Origin: Desulfobacterales bacterium
Lineage (GTDB): Bacteria; Desulfobacterota; Desulfobacteria; Desulfobacterales; Desulfosalsimonadaceae
DNA: 9,428 nucleotides
Assembly: GCA_018224315.1 (NCBI GenBank)
Contig: JAGTVF010000342.1
Span: 1 to 9,428, forward strand
Direction of reading: 5' to 3'
Shown: positions 1 to 5,646 of the stretch, piece after piece
How positions within the stretch are numbered: position 1 is the stretch's first letter
Layout of the letters: the number at the start of each line of letters is the position of its first letter
Translations under genes and position numbers: made by a program
The notes under the pieces: generated by a model
The model's database searches: none
Seen by the model: the letters and a program-made list of their open reading frames with translations, nothing else
Told to the model about the DNA's origin: nothing

Positions 1-725
1 CACATGCCGCCCACGGCCTGGGAGTTAAACGGCTGCATCACCAGGCCGGCTTCATCATTTTTGGCAATGATCTGTTTGGCTTCTTGCTTTTCAATGTAGC
101 GGCCCATGCCGTTGTCCACGTAATAGGCCGCATGGGCACCAAACAGAAAACAGGTTTCCAGGGGCTTGTCACATGCCTGATCGATTTGGGCCGCCGAAGT
201 CCGGCAGATGCACGGGGCCACGGCAATGGTTTTCTGATTGTCGACGATTTTCATGGCGTCTTCATAGGCGGCAATGGGCCATTCCGATACGATTTCCCGG
301 TTGATGGGGATGGTGCGCATCACCGGGGTGGACCATTGCTGAAAAGTCTTGCCCAGGGCCTGCTGATAATAGGTTTCAAGCTCTTCTGCGAGCTTTCGGC
401 TCACACGGTTTAGCTGAAACTCATAAATGCCCACCACAAAGGGCACGGCTGAATACCTGACCCGGTCGCCCTTTTTATGCCGGAACAACAGCCCCCGGGA
501 AGCCATGTCCTCGAGATGGGCGGCGGTCTGGTCTTCGGGCAGTTCCAGGCGCTTGGCCACCCCTTGCGGGTCTTCGAGCATGGGGGTGAGCATCAGAAAC
601 ATCCGGGCGTCTTCCTCGGTGAAAAGCCGCTTTAAAATACTGATTTCCACACCGTTTTGCGTGGCCGGAAAACCCGTTCCCAGATCGTCGAGCCACTGGC
701 GCAATTTTTCGTATACTTCACTCAT
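1..725 (-). CDS. Winged-helix / 4Fe-4S cluster-binding protein, 3' end cut off by the window edge
   Basis: The reading frame runs unbroken from an ATG at 725-723 to the left edge, giving 241 complete codons with no stop. The start is well supported: GAGGAGG (736-730 on the minus strand) lies 4 nt upstream. Residues about 35-100 (TEEDARMFL..., then KRLELPEDQTAAHLEDMASRGLL and a basic RHKKGDRVRYS segment) read as a winged-helix fold. A cysteine cluster follows, with C172 and C174 in PCICR, then C185 and C192 in TCFLFG. This layout resembles 4Fe-4S proteins that I know from sulfate-reducing Desulfobacterota, in which a ferredoxin-type domain usually follows; that part would lie outside the window. 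I see no membrane segment or signal peptide, so it is probably cytoplasmic. Its role is unknown: a redox-sensing regulator or an electron-transfer adaptor are both possible. A candidate promoter and palindrome lie upstream at 806-862. Confidence 0.8.
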   Translation of the reverse strand, partial: MSEVYEKLRQWLDDLGTGFPATQNGVEISILKRLFTEEDARMFLMLTPMLEDPQGVAKRLELPEDQTAAHLEDMASRGLLFRHKKGDRVRYSAVPFVVGIYEFQLNRVSRKLAEELETYYQQALGKTFQQWSTPVMRTIPINREIVSEWPIAAYEDAMKIVDNQKTIAVAPCICRTSAAQIDQACDKPLETCFLFGAHAAYYVDNGMGRYIEKQEAKQIIAKNDEAGLVMQPFNSQAVGGM

Positions 726-740
726 GGGGCCTCCTCAAAG

Positions 741-770
741 ATTCAATGTTCAACGTTCACCGTTGATGGC
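741..770 (-). repeat. Degenerate 7-nt repeat array, copy 1 (consensus NTTGAAC on the minus strand)
   Basis: On the plus strand, attcaat (741-747), gttcaac (748-754), gttcacc (755-761) and gttgatg (762-768, followed by gc) form four contiguous 7-nt units. On the minus strand they read as variants of (N)TTGAAC preceded by GCCATCAAC. The array is in the 5' leader of the Fe-S protein gene, just ahead of its ribosome binding site. The same GCCATCAAC-plus-heptads arrangement recurs at 1652-1688. Confidence 0.6.
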
Positions 771-796
771 GGTTTCGCAGGGATGAAACCGCTTTT
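769..796 (+). terminator. Hairpin followed by T4, terminator-like on the plus strand
   Basis: GCGGTTTC (769-776) and GAAACCGC (785-792) are perfect 8-bp inverted arms around an 8-nt loop, followed by TTTT at 793-796. The geometry is that of a Rho-independent terminator for plus-strand transcription, yet no plus-strand gene lies upstream. On the minus strand it falls in the leader of the Fe-S protein gene, and there no T-run follows. It may block antisense read-through or be a leader structure; either role is inference. Confidence 0.4.
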
Positions 797-805
797 GGTT
801 TAATG

Positions 806-834
806 ACCTTATTTTTGATCGCAAGGGTTGTCAA
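806..834 (-). promoter_or_regulatory. Candidate sigma-70 promoter of the Fe-S protein gene
   Basis: On the minus strand a perfect TTGACA (834-829) is followed after 17 nt by TAAGGT (811-806), which matches only 3 of 6 positions of the -10 consensus. This would start a transcript roughly 70-75 nt before the ATG at 725, with a leader containing the hairpin and heptad repeats. The -35 is strong and the -10 is weak, so the assignment is tentative. Confidence 0.4.
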
Positions 835-838
835 CGAA

Positions 839-862
839 AATAAAACGACCGTTCGTTATTTT
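839..862. promoter_or_regulatory. Palindromic TetR-type operator candidate
   Basis: The core AACGACCGTTCGTT at 844-857 is a near-palindrome, and the symmetry extends into A/T-rich flanks: 9 of 12 positions match in each arm over 839-862. A pattern of ACGA, a CG-centred middle and TCGT resembles sites bound by many TetR-family repressors. It is just upstream of the candidate -35 at 829-834, so it could control the minus-strand Fe-S gene. It does not resemble the repeats ahead of the TetR gene in this window, so an unlinked regulator is more likely. Confidence 0.4.
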
Positions 863-911
863 GGAACAGCTTTTGATTCAACGCCGCCATGCGGTATTGG
901 ACAGACACAGG

Positions 912-1664
912 CTATGCCTGAAGGGCTTTCCAGTCCCAGACGGGTGCATCAAGATTTTCCGGGGTCGCCGGCCAGGGCCAGCCCAAAGGCAGGGGGGCGC
1001 AAAAGGTCATGCGCTGTTTTTGGGTGGGATGATCAAAGGACAGTTTTCGGGCAAACAGGACCAGCTGCTTTTGGGGCAGGGGTGCGGCTGCACCGTAGCG
1101 CAGATCCCCCAGCACGGGAAAGCCCCGGTGGGCGAACTGGACCCGGATCTGGTGATGGCGGCCGGTTTCCAGATCGATTTCAACAAGACTTTTCTGAGCC
1201 CCGGGAGTGCTGAGGATATCAAGACGGCGGTAGCGCAGCCGGGCCTGCCGGCTTGTGGATGAAGGCGATGCCAAGATCCGGCTGGTGGCCCCCCGGCGTT
1301 CCAGATGGTCGATGAACGCCCCGGCTGAATCGGGAACAATCCCCTGCACCACGGCCAGGTATTGCTTTTCCGGGCCGCTCGTGCGAAACTGCTCATTTAA
1401 CCGGGCAGCGGCCTTGGAGGTGCGGGCAAAAACCACCACCCCGGCAACGGGCCGGTCCAGGCGATGGACCATCCCCAGAAACACGTTTCCGGGTTTTTCA
1501 TACCGGACCTTGATATATTGCCGGGCCAGCTCCAGCAGGCAGGTATCGCCTGTGCGATCGCCTTGTATCAGCAGCCCGGATGGTTTATAGACCACCAGCA
1601 GATGATTGTCTTCGTAAAACACAGGCCATTTCGGCGTGTTGATCAAACCAGGGTCAATGTTCAT
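912..1664 (-). CDS. RluA-family RNA pseudouridine synthase
   Basis: This 250-residue protein should isomerise uridine to pseudouridine in rRNA or tRNA. VHRLDRPVAG (residues 66-75) carries the RluA-family HRLD motif with the catalytic aspartate D70. The second family signature is at 167-191: TGRHHQIRVQFAHRGFPVLG, then D187, with YG at 190-191. The N-terminus (WPVFYEDNHLLVVYKPSGLL) goes straight into the catalytic domain, so there is no S4 RNA-binding domain; overall length is normal for S4-less members. The HRLDRP form is close to TruC-like enzymes, but the target base cannot be told from sequence. The start at 1664 is the earliest possible because an in-frame TGA lies two codons upstream (1670-1668). 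No Shine-Dalgarno sequence is visible, and the ATG lies inside a 7-nt repeat array. It is divergent from the methyltransferase fusion, 40 bp away. Confidence 0.9.
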   Translation of the reverse strand: MNIDPGLINTPKWPVFYEDNHLLVVYKPSGLLIQGDRTGDTCLLELARQYIKVRYEKPGNVFLGMVHRLDRPVAGVVVFARTSKAAARLNEQFRTSGPEKQYLAVVQGIVPDSAGAFIDHLERRGATSRILASPSSTSRQARLRYRRLDILSTPGAQKSLVEIDLETGRHHQIRVQFAHRGFPVLGDLRYGAAAPLPQKQLVLFARKLSFDHPTQKQRMTFCAPLPLGWPWPATPENLDAPVWDWKALQA

Positions 1665-1688
1665 GATTCAGGGTTCAAGGTTGATGGC
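1652..1688 (-). repeat. Degenerate 7-nt repeat array, copy 2, overlapping the pseudouridine synthase start codon
   Basis: On the plus strand, ggtcaat (1652-1658), gttcatg (1659-1665), attcagg (1666-1672), gttcaag (1673-1679) and gttgatg (1680-1686, then gc) are five contiguous heptads. On the minus strand they read CATCAAC, CTTGAAC, CCTGAAT, CATGAAC, ATTGACC. The initiator ATG (1664-1662) of the pseudouridine synthase lies within CATGAAC, the in-frame TGA before it within CCTGAAT, and the next codons encode NID from repeat sequence. The shared GCCATCAAC end makes this a diverged copy of the array at 741-770. Confidence 0.6.
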
Positions 1689-1704
1689 AGATGATTGAAA
1701 AAAT

Positions 1705-3177
1705 ATGAATAACAACTCGTTTCAAAAAAAGCCGCAAAGCAAAGGCCCGGGTCCCGGGGACATGGACCGGATACTGCAAAGCTGCGGCATCGTGCTTGCC
1801 CCCGCCCGGCTCGACCTGTTATGGCAATACCACAACCGGCTCCGCCAGGCCAACCCGGAATTGAATCTCACCCGGATTCACCGGTTTGAAAACATGGTGA
1901 TCAAGCTTTATGCCGACTCCATTCTGCCGGGCACCCTCATGGATCTGCCCTCGCCGCTTCTTGACCTTGGCACGGGCCCGGGCATGCCGGGAATCCCGCT
2001 GAAAATCGCTTTTCCGGACACAGAAATCGTGCTGGCCGAAACCCGGCAAAACCGGGTGGCGTTTCTGGAACAGACCATTTCCGAGCTGGGCCTATCCGGC
2101 ATCCGGGTATACGGCCATGCCGTGACCCCGACATTTGAGCAGATGTTTGCCGGGGTCATCACCCGGGCGGTGGAGCACATGGACAAAACCCTCCACCGGA
2201 TTCAGGGCTGCCTGGATACCGGAGGACTTGTGATTTTCATGAAAGGCCCGGGCTGCGCAGATGAAATCGCGACCGCACAGCAAACCTTTGAAAACGACTT
2301 TAAACTGCGGCAGGATACGGCCTACAGCATCGGCGACACCCCGAATCAAAGACGCCTGGTAATATTTGAACGCACAGACGCGCCCCCGGCCCGCCGCAGG
2401 CAGCAGGCTGCGGAAAAACACCGGATCCGGGACATGGAAAGCGCACAAAACCCCAAATACAAGGATCTGAAAAAACTGCTGAGCGCAAAGGGCATGAAAA
2501 AGCAAAACCAGGCCCTGGTCTCCGGGACAAAGCAGATCACAGATATTATCGCCCAATGCAGGGACAAATGCCTGGCCTGGATTTCATGGTCTGAAAACCA
2601 GGCACCCCCGGAAAATCTGCCCGGCCGTGCAGCCTGGTACCGGCTGGCCCCGGAACTGTTTGACACCATAGACGTCCTTGGCACCCGGGCGCCACTGCTG
2701 CTTGTGGAAATCCCCGGCATCTCCCCGTGGCAGCCCGGGGCCGGTCTGCCCTTGGGATGTACGCTTTTGGTGCCCTTCCAGGACCCGGAAAACGTGGGCG
2801 CGGTGATCCGGTCGGCGGTGGCTTTTGGCGCGGAAAATATCGTGCTGCTGGCAGAAGCCGCCCATCCCTTCCACCCCCGGGCCATCCGGGCTTCGGGGGG
2901 TACGGTGATGCACGCCAACCTCATGCAGGGTCCATCCATCGACGATCTGCCAGCAGATCTGCCCGTGGTGGCCCTCTCCGGAGACGGCACGCCCATCTCC
3001 GAATTTGCATTTCCCCGATCCTTTGTCCTGCTGCCGGGCATGGAAGGCCCGGGACTGCCCGAAGGGCTGGAGAAAAACGCGGTTTCCATTCCCATGAGCC
3101 CAAAGGTGGAATCGCTCAATGCCGCGGCCGCCACAGCCATTGCCCTTTACACCTGGTCGCAGACAAGGCGGATATAA
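1705..3177 (+). CDS. RsmG-type methyltransferase fused to a TrmH/SpoU-type RNA methyltransferase
   Basis: This 490-residue protein joins two SAM-dependent RNA methyltransferases of different folds. Residues about 20-225 resemble RsmG, the class I enzyme that makes m7G527 in 16S rRNA: LNLTRI (53-58), the SAM-binding loop LLDLGTGPGMPGIPLKI (85-101), ITRAV (152-156) and MKG (179-181). A basic linker (227-250, PPARRRQQAAEKHR) follows. Residues about 251-490 resemble TrmH/SpoU (SPOUT) enzymes: a substrate-binding segment (KYKDLKKLLSAKGMKKQNQA), NVGAVIRSAVAFG (363-375, with R369), RASGG (395-399), LLPGMEGPGLP (442-452) and IPMSPKVESLNAAAATAI (462-479). Both domains keep their SAM-site motifs. The annotated ATG has no clear Shine-Dalgarno; M20 (1762) aligns better with the usual RsmG start and the first 19 residues are low-complexity, so either start is possible. 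The SPOUT target (rRNA 2'-O-ribose or tRNA) is unknown. Confidence 0.88.
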   Translation: MNNNSFQKKPQSKGPGPGDMDRILQSCGIVLAPARLDLLWQYHNRLRQANPELNLTRIHRFENMVIKLYADSILPGTLMDLPSPLLDLGTGPGMPGIPLKIAFPDTEIVLAETRQNRVAFLEQTISELGLSGIRVYGHAVTPTFEQMFAGVITRAVEHMDKTLHRIQGCLDTGGLVIFMKGPGCADEIATAQQTFENDFKLRQDTAYSIGDTPNQRRLVIFERTDAPPARRRQQAAEKHRIRDMESAQNPKYKDLKKLLSAKGMKKQNQALVSGTKQITDIIAQCRDKCLAWISWSENQAPPENLPGRAAWYRLAPELFDTIDVLGTRAPLLLVEIPGISPWQPGAGLPLGCTLLVPFQDPENVGAVIRSAVAFGAENIVLLAEAAHPFHPRAIRASGGTVMHANLMQGPSIDDLPADLPVVALSGDGTPISEFAFPRSFVLLPGMEGPGLPEGLEKNAVSIPMSPKVESLNAAAATAIALYTWSQTRRI

Positions 3178-4893
3178 ATGTTTCCACCCGCCACCCGAAA
3201 ACAGATGCAGGACATGGGCTGGGACCGCCTGGATGTGATCCTGGTCACCGGGGACGCTTATGTGGATGTACCGCACATGGGCGCTGCCGTTATTGCCAAC
3301 GTGCTCATGGACGCGGGTTTCCGCACCGGGGTGATCACCCAGCCGGACATGGAAGATGGTGCTGATATTGCCCGCCTGGGCGAGCCGGAACTGTTCTGGG
3401 GCGTGACCGGCGGGTGCATGGACTCCATGGTGGCCAATTACACGGCTTCGGGCAAAAAACGCAAAAGCGACGATCTGACCGCGGGCGGGCAAAACACCCG
3501 GCGGCCCGACCGTGCGGTGATCGCTTACACCAACCTGATCCGCAGGCATTTTAAAAACACCCGGCCCATTGTGCTCGGCGGAATGGAGGCCAGCCTGCGC
3601 CGGATTTCCCATTATGATTTTAAAACCAACAAGGTGCGCAGAAGCATCTTGTTTGATGCCAAGGCCGATGTGCTGATCTACGGCATGGGGGAAAAAACCG
3701 TGCTGGAACTTGCCCGCCGCTTCCAAAACCGGCAGGACTTCACCGATCTGCGAGGCATCTGTTATGCCGCAGCCCAAAAGCCCGAAAAATTTCTTGAACT
3801 GCCCTCCCACGGCCGGGCCGCCGCAGACAAGGACGCCTTTACTGAAATGTTTGCCGGGTTTTACAAAAACACTGATCCTGTAAAGGCCCGCGGGCTCTGC
3901 CAACTCCAGGACACCCGCTACCTTGTGTGCAACCCCCCACAGCTGCCCCTGAGCCAGCAGGAGATAGACCGCATTCATGAACTCGGCTACAGGCGCCGGG
4001 CCCATCCCGTGCACGCGGATCAGGGAAATGTGCGGGCGCTTGACACCATCGCGTTTTCCATTATCTCCCATAGGGGTTGCTACGGAGAATGTCACTTCTG
4101 CGCCATTACAGCCCTTCAGGGAAAAACCGTGATCAGCCGCAGCCGGCCGTCCATCCTCAGAGAAGCCGAAAGCCTGGCCCGGCATCCGGATTTTAAGGGC
4201 GTGATTTCAGACGTGGGCGGGCCCACTGCCAACATGTATGGCATCGAGTGCAGGAAAAAGGCAACCCACGGAGCCTGCATCCGGAAAAGATGCCTGGGCG
4301 GCCGGGTCTGCCCGGAGCTGACCGTGGACCACGGCCCCCAGGTCCGGCTGTTAAAGGATTTGCGCAAAATTGCCGGCATCAAACACGTGTTTATCGGCTC
4401 AGGCATCCGCCATGACCTCATCCTTGCCGATTCGAAAAACGGCCAGGCCTATCTGGAGCAGATCATCTCCCATCATATTTCCGGCCAGCTCAAAATCGCC
4501 CCTGAACACAGCGAAAATCATCTGCTGGACCTTATGGGAAAGCCAAATATTGACGTCACCCGGCAGTTTATCCGCCGTTTTCGCAAAACCGCCCGCCGCC
4601 TGGACAAGAAATATTATCTCACCGGCTATTTCCTGGCCGCCTACCCGGGGTGCACGAAAAAGGATATGGAAGCGGTAAAAGACTTCTGCAGCCGGGAAAT
4701 GGGCTTTGCCCCGGAACAGGTCCAGATCTTTACCCCGGTTCCGGCCACCGTGGCCACGCTCATGTACTGGACAAAAAAAACATGGCCCGGCAAAAACCCC
4801 CTTTTCGTGGAAACCGATCCCCGCCGCAAACAGGTCCAGAAACAGATCCTCACCCCGGCAGCCCGGGCCGCAAAACCCAAAAAGCCGCAATAA
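3178..4893 (+). CDS. ygiQ: YgiQ-family radical SAM protein
   Basis: This 571-residue protein belongs to the YgiQ family of radical SAM enzymes. Its N-terminal domain (residues about 10-290) holds family signatures: DVILVTGDAYVDVPHMGAAV, GCMDSMVANYTA and VLGGMEASLRR. The [4Fe-4S]/SAM motif CxxxCxxC follows at C301, C305 and C308 (CYGECHFC). Later motifs include HVFIGSGIRHDL (403-414), KIAPEHS near 439-445, YYLTGYFLAAYPGC, and TPVPATVATLMYW from 519. The C-terminus ends soon after FVETDPRRKQVQKQ with a basic AARAAKPKKPQ tail, so the usual C-terminal accessory region (DUF3362-like) seems shortened. Its ATG directly abuts the TAA of the methyltransferase fusion, with AAGGCGG (3166-3172) as a plausible Shine-Dalgarno inside the upstream gene, implying translational coupling. 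The family's reaction is not established; the context suggests, but does not prove, RNA or translation-related work. Confidence 0.92.
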   Translation: MFPPATRKQMQDMGWDRLDVILVTGDAYVDVPHMGAAVIANVLMDAGFRTGVITQPDMEDGADIARLGEPELFWGVTGGCMDSMVANYTASGKKRKSDDLTAGGQNTRRPDRAVIAYTNLIRRHFKNTRPIVLGGMEASLRRISHYDFKTNKVRRSILFDAKADVLIYGMGEKTVLELARRFQNRQDFTDLRGICYAAAQKPEKFLELPSHGRAAADKDAFTEMFAGFYKNTDPVKARGLCQLQDTRYLVCNPPQLPLSQQEIDRIHELGYRRRAHPVHADQGNVRALDTIAFSIISHRGCYGECHFCAITALQGKTVISRSRPSILREAESLARHPDFKGVISDVGGPTANMYGIECRKKATHGACIRKRCLGGRVCPELTVDHGPQVRLLKDLRKIAGIKHVFIGSGIRHDLILADSKNGQAYLEQIISHHISGQLKIAPEHSENHLLDLMGKPNIDVTRQFIRRFRKTARRLDKKYYLTGYFLAAYPGCTKKDMEAVKDFCSREMGFAPEQVQIFTPVPATVATLMYWTKKTWPGKNPLFVETDPRRKQVQKQILTPAARAAKPKKPQ

Positions 4894-4900
4894 AAAGCCC

Positions 4901-4922
4901 TTGTCAACTCCCTTCTTGACAA
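4901..4922. repeat. Inverted repeat spanning the -35 of the TetR operon
   Basis: TTGTCAA (4901-4907) and TTGACAA (4916-4922) are perfect 7-bp inverted arms around ctcccttc. The right arm contains the candidate -35 hexamer TTGACA. It lies just after the ygiQ stop but has no following T-run, so it is more likely a protein-binding site than a terminator. Confidence 0.4.
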
Positions 4923-4943
4923 ACTTGGTGGTTTGGGTAAAAC
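4916..4943 (+). promoter_or_regulatory. Candidate sigma-70 promoter of the TetR/beta-oxidation operon
   Basis: A perfect TTGACA (4916-4921) is followed after 16 nt by TAAAAC (4938-4943), matching 4 of 6 positions of the -10 consensus. Initiation would fall near 4950, some 60 nt before the TetR ATG at 5009. The -10 is inside the left arm of the inverted repeat 4937-4972, which favours repression by occlusion. Confidence 0.5.
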
Positions 4944-4974
4944 TTGGCTGAAAGCATGTAAGTAAGTTTTACTT
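4937..4974. promoter_or_regulatory. Nested operator: two overlapping inverted repeats ahead of the TetR gene
   Basis: Two perfect inverted repeats overlap. The outer pair is GTAAAACTT (4937-4945) with AAGTTTTAC (4964-4972), 18 nt apart. The inner one is AAGTAA (4960-4965), gtt, TTACTT (4969-4974). A further direct AAACTTGG (4921-4928) repeats at 4940-4947. The inner 15-mer has the size and symmetry of a TetR dimer site and falls just downstream of the expected transcription start. Autoregulation by the adjacent TetR protein is the natural inference, and would extend to the downstream dehydrogenase, thiolase and DUF35 genes. Confidence 0.55.
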
Positions 4975-5008
4975 TATTTTTGTCATTCACCTCTAACACC
5001 GGGCAAAC

Positions 5009-5644
5009 ATGGACATACAGGAACCTCCCAGGCAGGTGCCGGCCGGGCAGATCAAGATTGAAAACGCCCTTCGCACCCTGCTGGAACAAAAGGATTTCAA
5101 TTCCATTACCACTGCGGAAATCGCCCGCACCTCGGGGGTCAACGAAGCGCTGATCTACCGCTATTTCAAGGACAAGCGGGGTCTTCTCCACGAGGTGCTG
5201 GCAAATGATCTCAGACGGTTTGTCCACCAGATCCGGATGGACATCGACCGCAGAAGCGGGGCGCTGGAAAAACTGCGTCTGATGATCCGGCTGCATTTCC
5301 AGTATTACGCGGAAAACCGGATATTTGCCAAAATCCTTTTGCTGGAGGTCCGAAACTACCCGGCCTATTACGAAAGCGAAACCTACAAAATCGTCCAGGA
5401 TTACAGCAAGATGATCCTAAAAATCATTCAGACCGGTGTTCATAACGGGGAGATCAAACAACACATCAACCCCCACCCCCTCCGCCAGGCCATTTTGGGC
5501 GGAATCGAGCACATGTGCCTGCCGGGCGTCATTTTCGGCGGCCACATTCCAGCAGATCAGTATGCAGACGATTTGTTTGAAATCATTGCCAAAGGCATTG
5601 CAAACAAGCCTGCAAACGCATCAATTCATCACAAGGAGGCATGA
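5009..5644 (+). CDS. TetR-family regulator, FadR/YsiA-like
   Basis: This 211-residue one-component repressor has the TetR N-terminal helix-turn-helix at about residues 33-60: ITTAEIARTSGVNEALIYRY followed by FKDKRGLL, a textbook recognition region. The ligand-binding C-terminal half (FAKILLLEVRNYPAYYES, then MILKIIQTGVHNGEIKQHI) resembles the acyl-CoA-responsive FadR/YsiA subgroup, by recollection of the family rather than alignment. Length is typical. The ATG at 5009 lacks a strong Shine-Dalgarno, but no better in-frame start gives a complete DNA-binding domain. It is the first gene of the operon; its stop (TGA, 5642-5644) lies 2 nt before the likely start of the dehydrogenase. Expected role: binds the inverted repeats at 4937-4974 and releases them when an acyl-CoA from the pathway accumulates. 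The ligand is inferred, not shown. Confidence 0.9.
   Translation: MDIQEPPRQVPAGQIKIENALRTLLEQKDFNSITTAEIARTSGVNEALIYRYFKDKRGLLHEVLANDLRRFVHQIRMDIDRRSGALEKLRLMIRLHFQYYAENRIFAKILLLEVRNYPAYYESETYKIVQDYSKMILKIIQTGVHNGEIKQHINPHPLRQAILGGIEHMCLPGVIFGGHIPADQYADDLFEIIAKGIANKPANASIHHKEA
5633..5639 (+). promoter_or_regulatory. Shine-Dalgarno that decides the dehydrogenase start
   Basis: AAGGAGG at 5633-5639 is a near-ideal ribosome binding site. It is 1 nt from the ATG at 5641 but 7 nt from the ATG at 5647, so 5647 is the better initiator even though 5641 gives a slightly longer frame. Confidence 0.65.
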
Positions 5645-5646
5645 AA

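Noticed and set aside
427..786. Plus-strand open frame opposite the Fe-S protein gene
   Set aside because: The minus-strand frame has a strong ribosome binding site and cysteine motifs. The plus-strand translation is serine/arginine-rich and unlike any family I know.
803..1262. Two overlapping plus-strand open frames opposite the pseudouridine synthase 3' end
   Set aside because: The minus-strand gene with HRLD and TGRHHQIRV motifs accounts for the coding signal, and the two plus-strand frames exclude one another.
2346..3140. 264-codon minus-strand open frame
   Set aside because: It is a low-complexity, serine/glycine/proline-rich shadow of the plus-strand methyltransferase fusion, without motifs or a ribosome binding site that I can see.
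2584..4185. Long 533-codon minus-strand open frame
   Set aside because: It lies opposite the SPOUT domain and the YgiQ gene, both of which have clear family motifs on the plus strand. Its translation shows no recognisable domain, and long antisense frames are common in GC-rich DNA.
4901..4922. Inverted repeat after ygiQ as a transcription terminator
   Set aside because: The stem is AT-rich and no T-run follows; its right arm is better explained as a -35 element.
5641..5646. ATG at 5641 as start of the dehydrogenase, giving a 4-nt ATGA overlap with the TetR stop
   Set aside because: The Shine-Dalgarno AAGGAGG ends only 1 nt before it, and the ATG at 5647 has ideal spacing. I kept 5647, though the difference is two residues.
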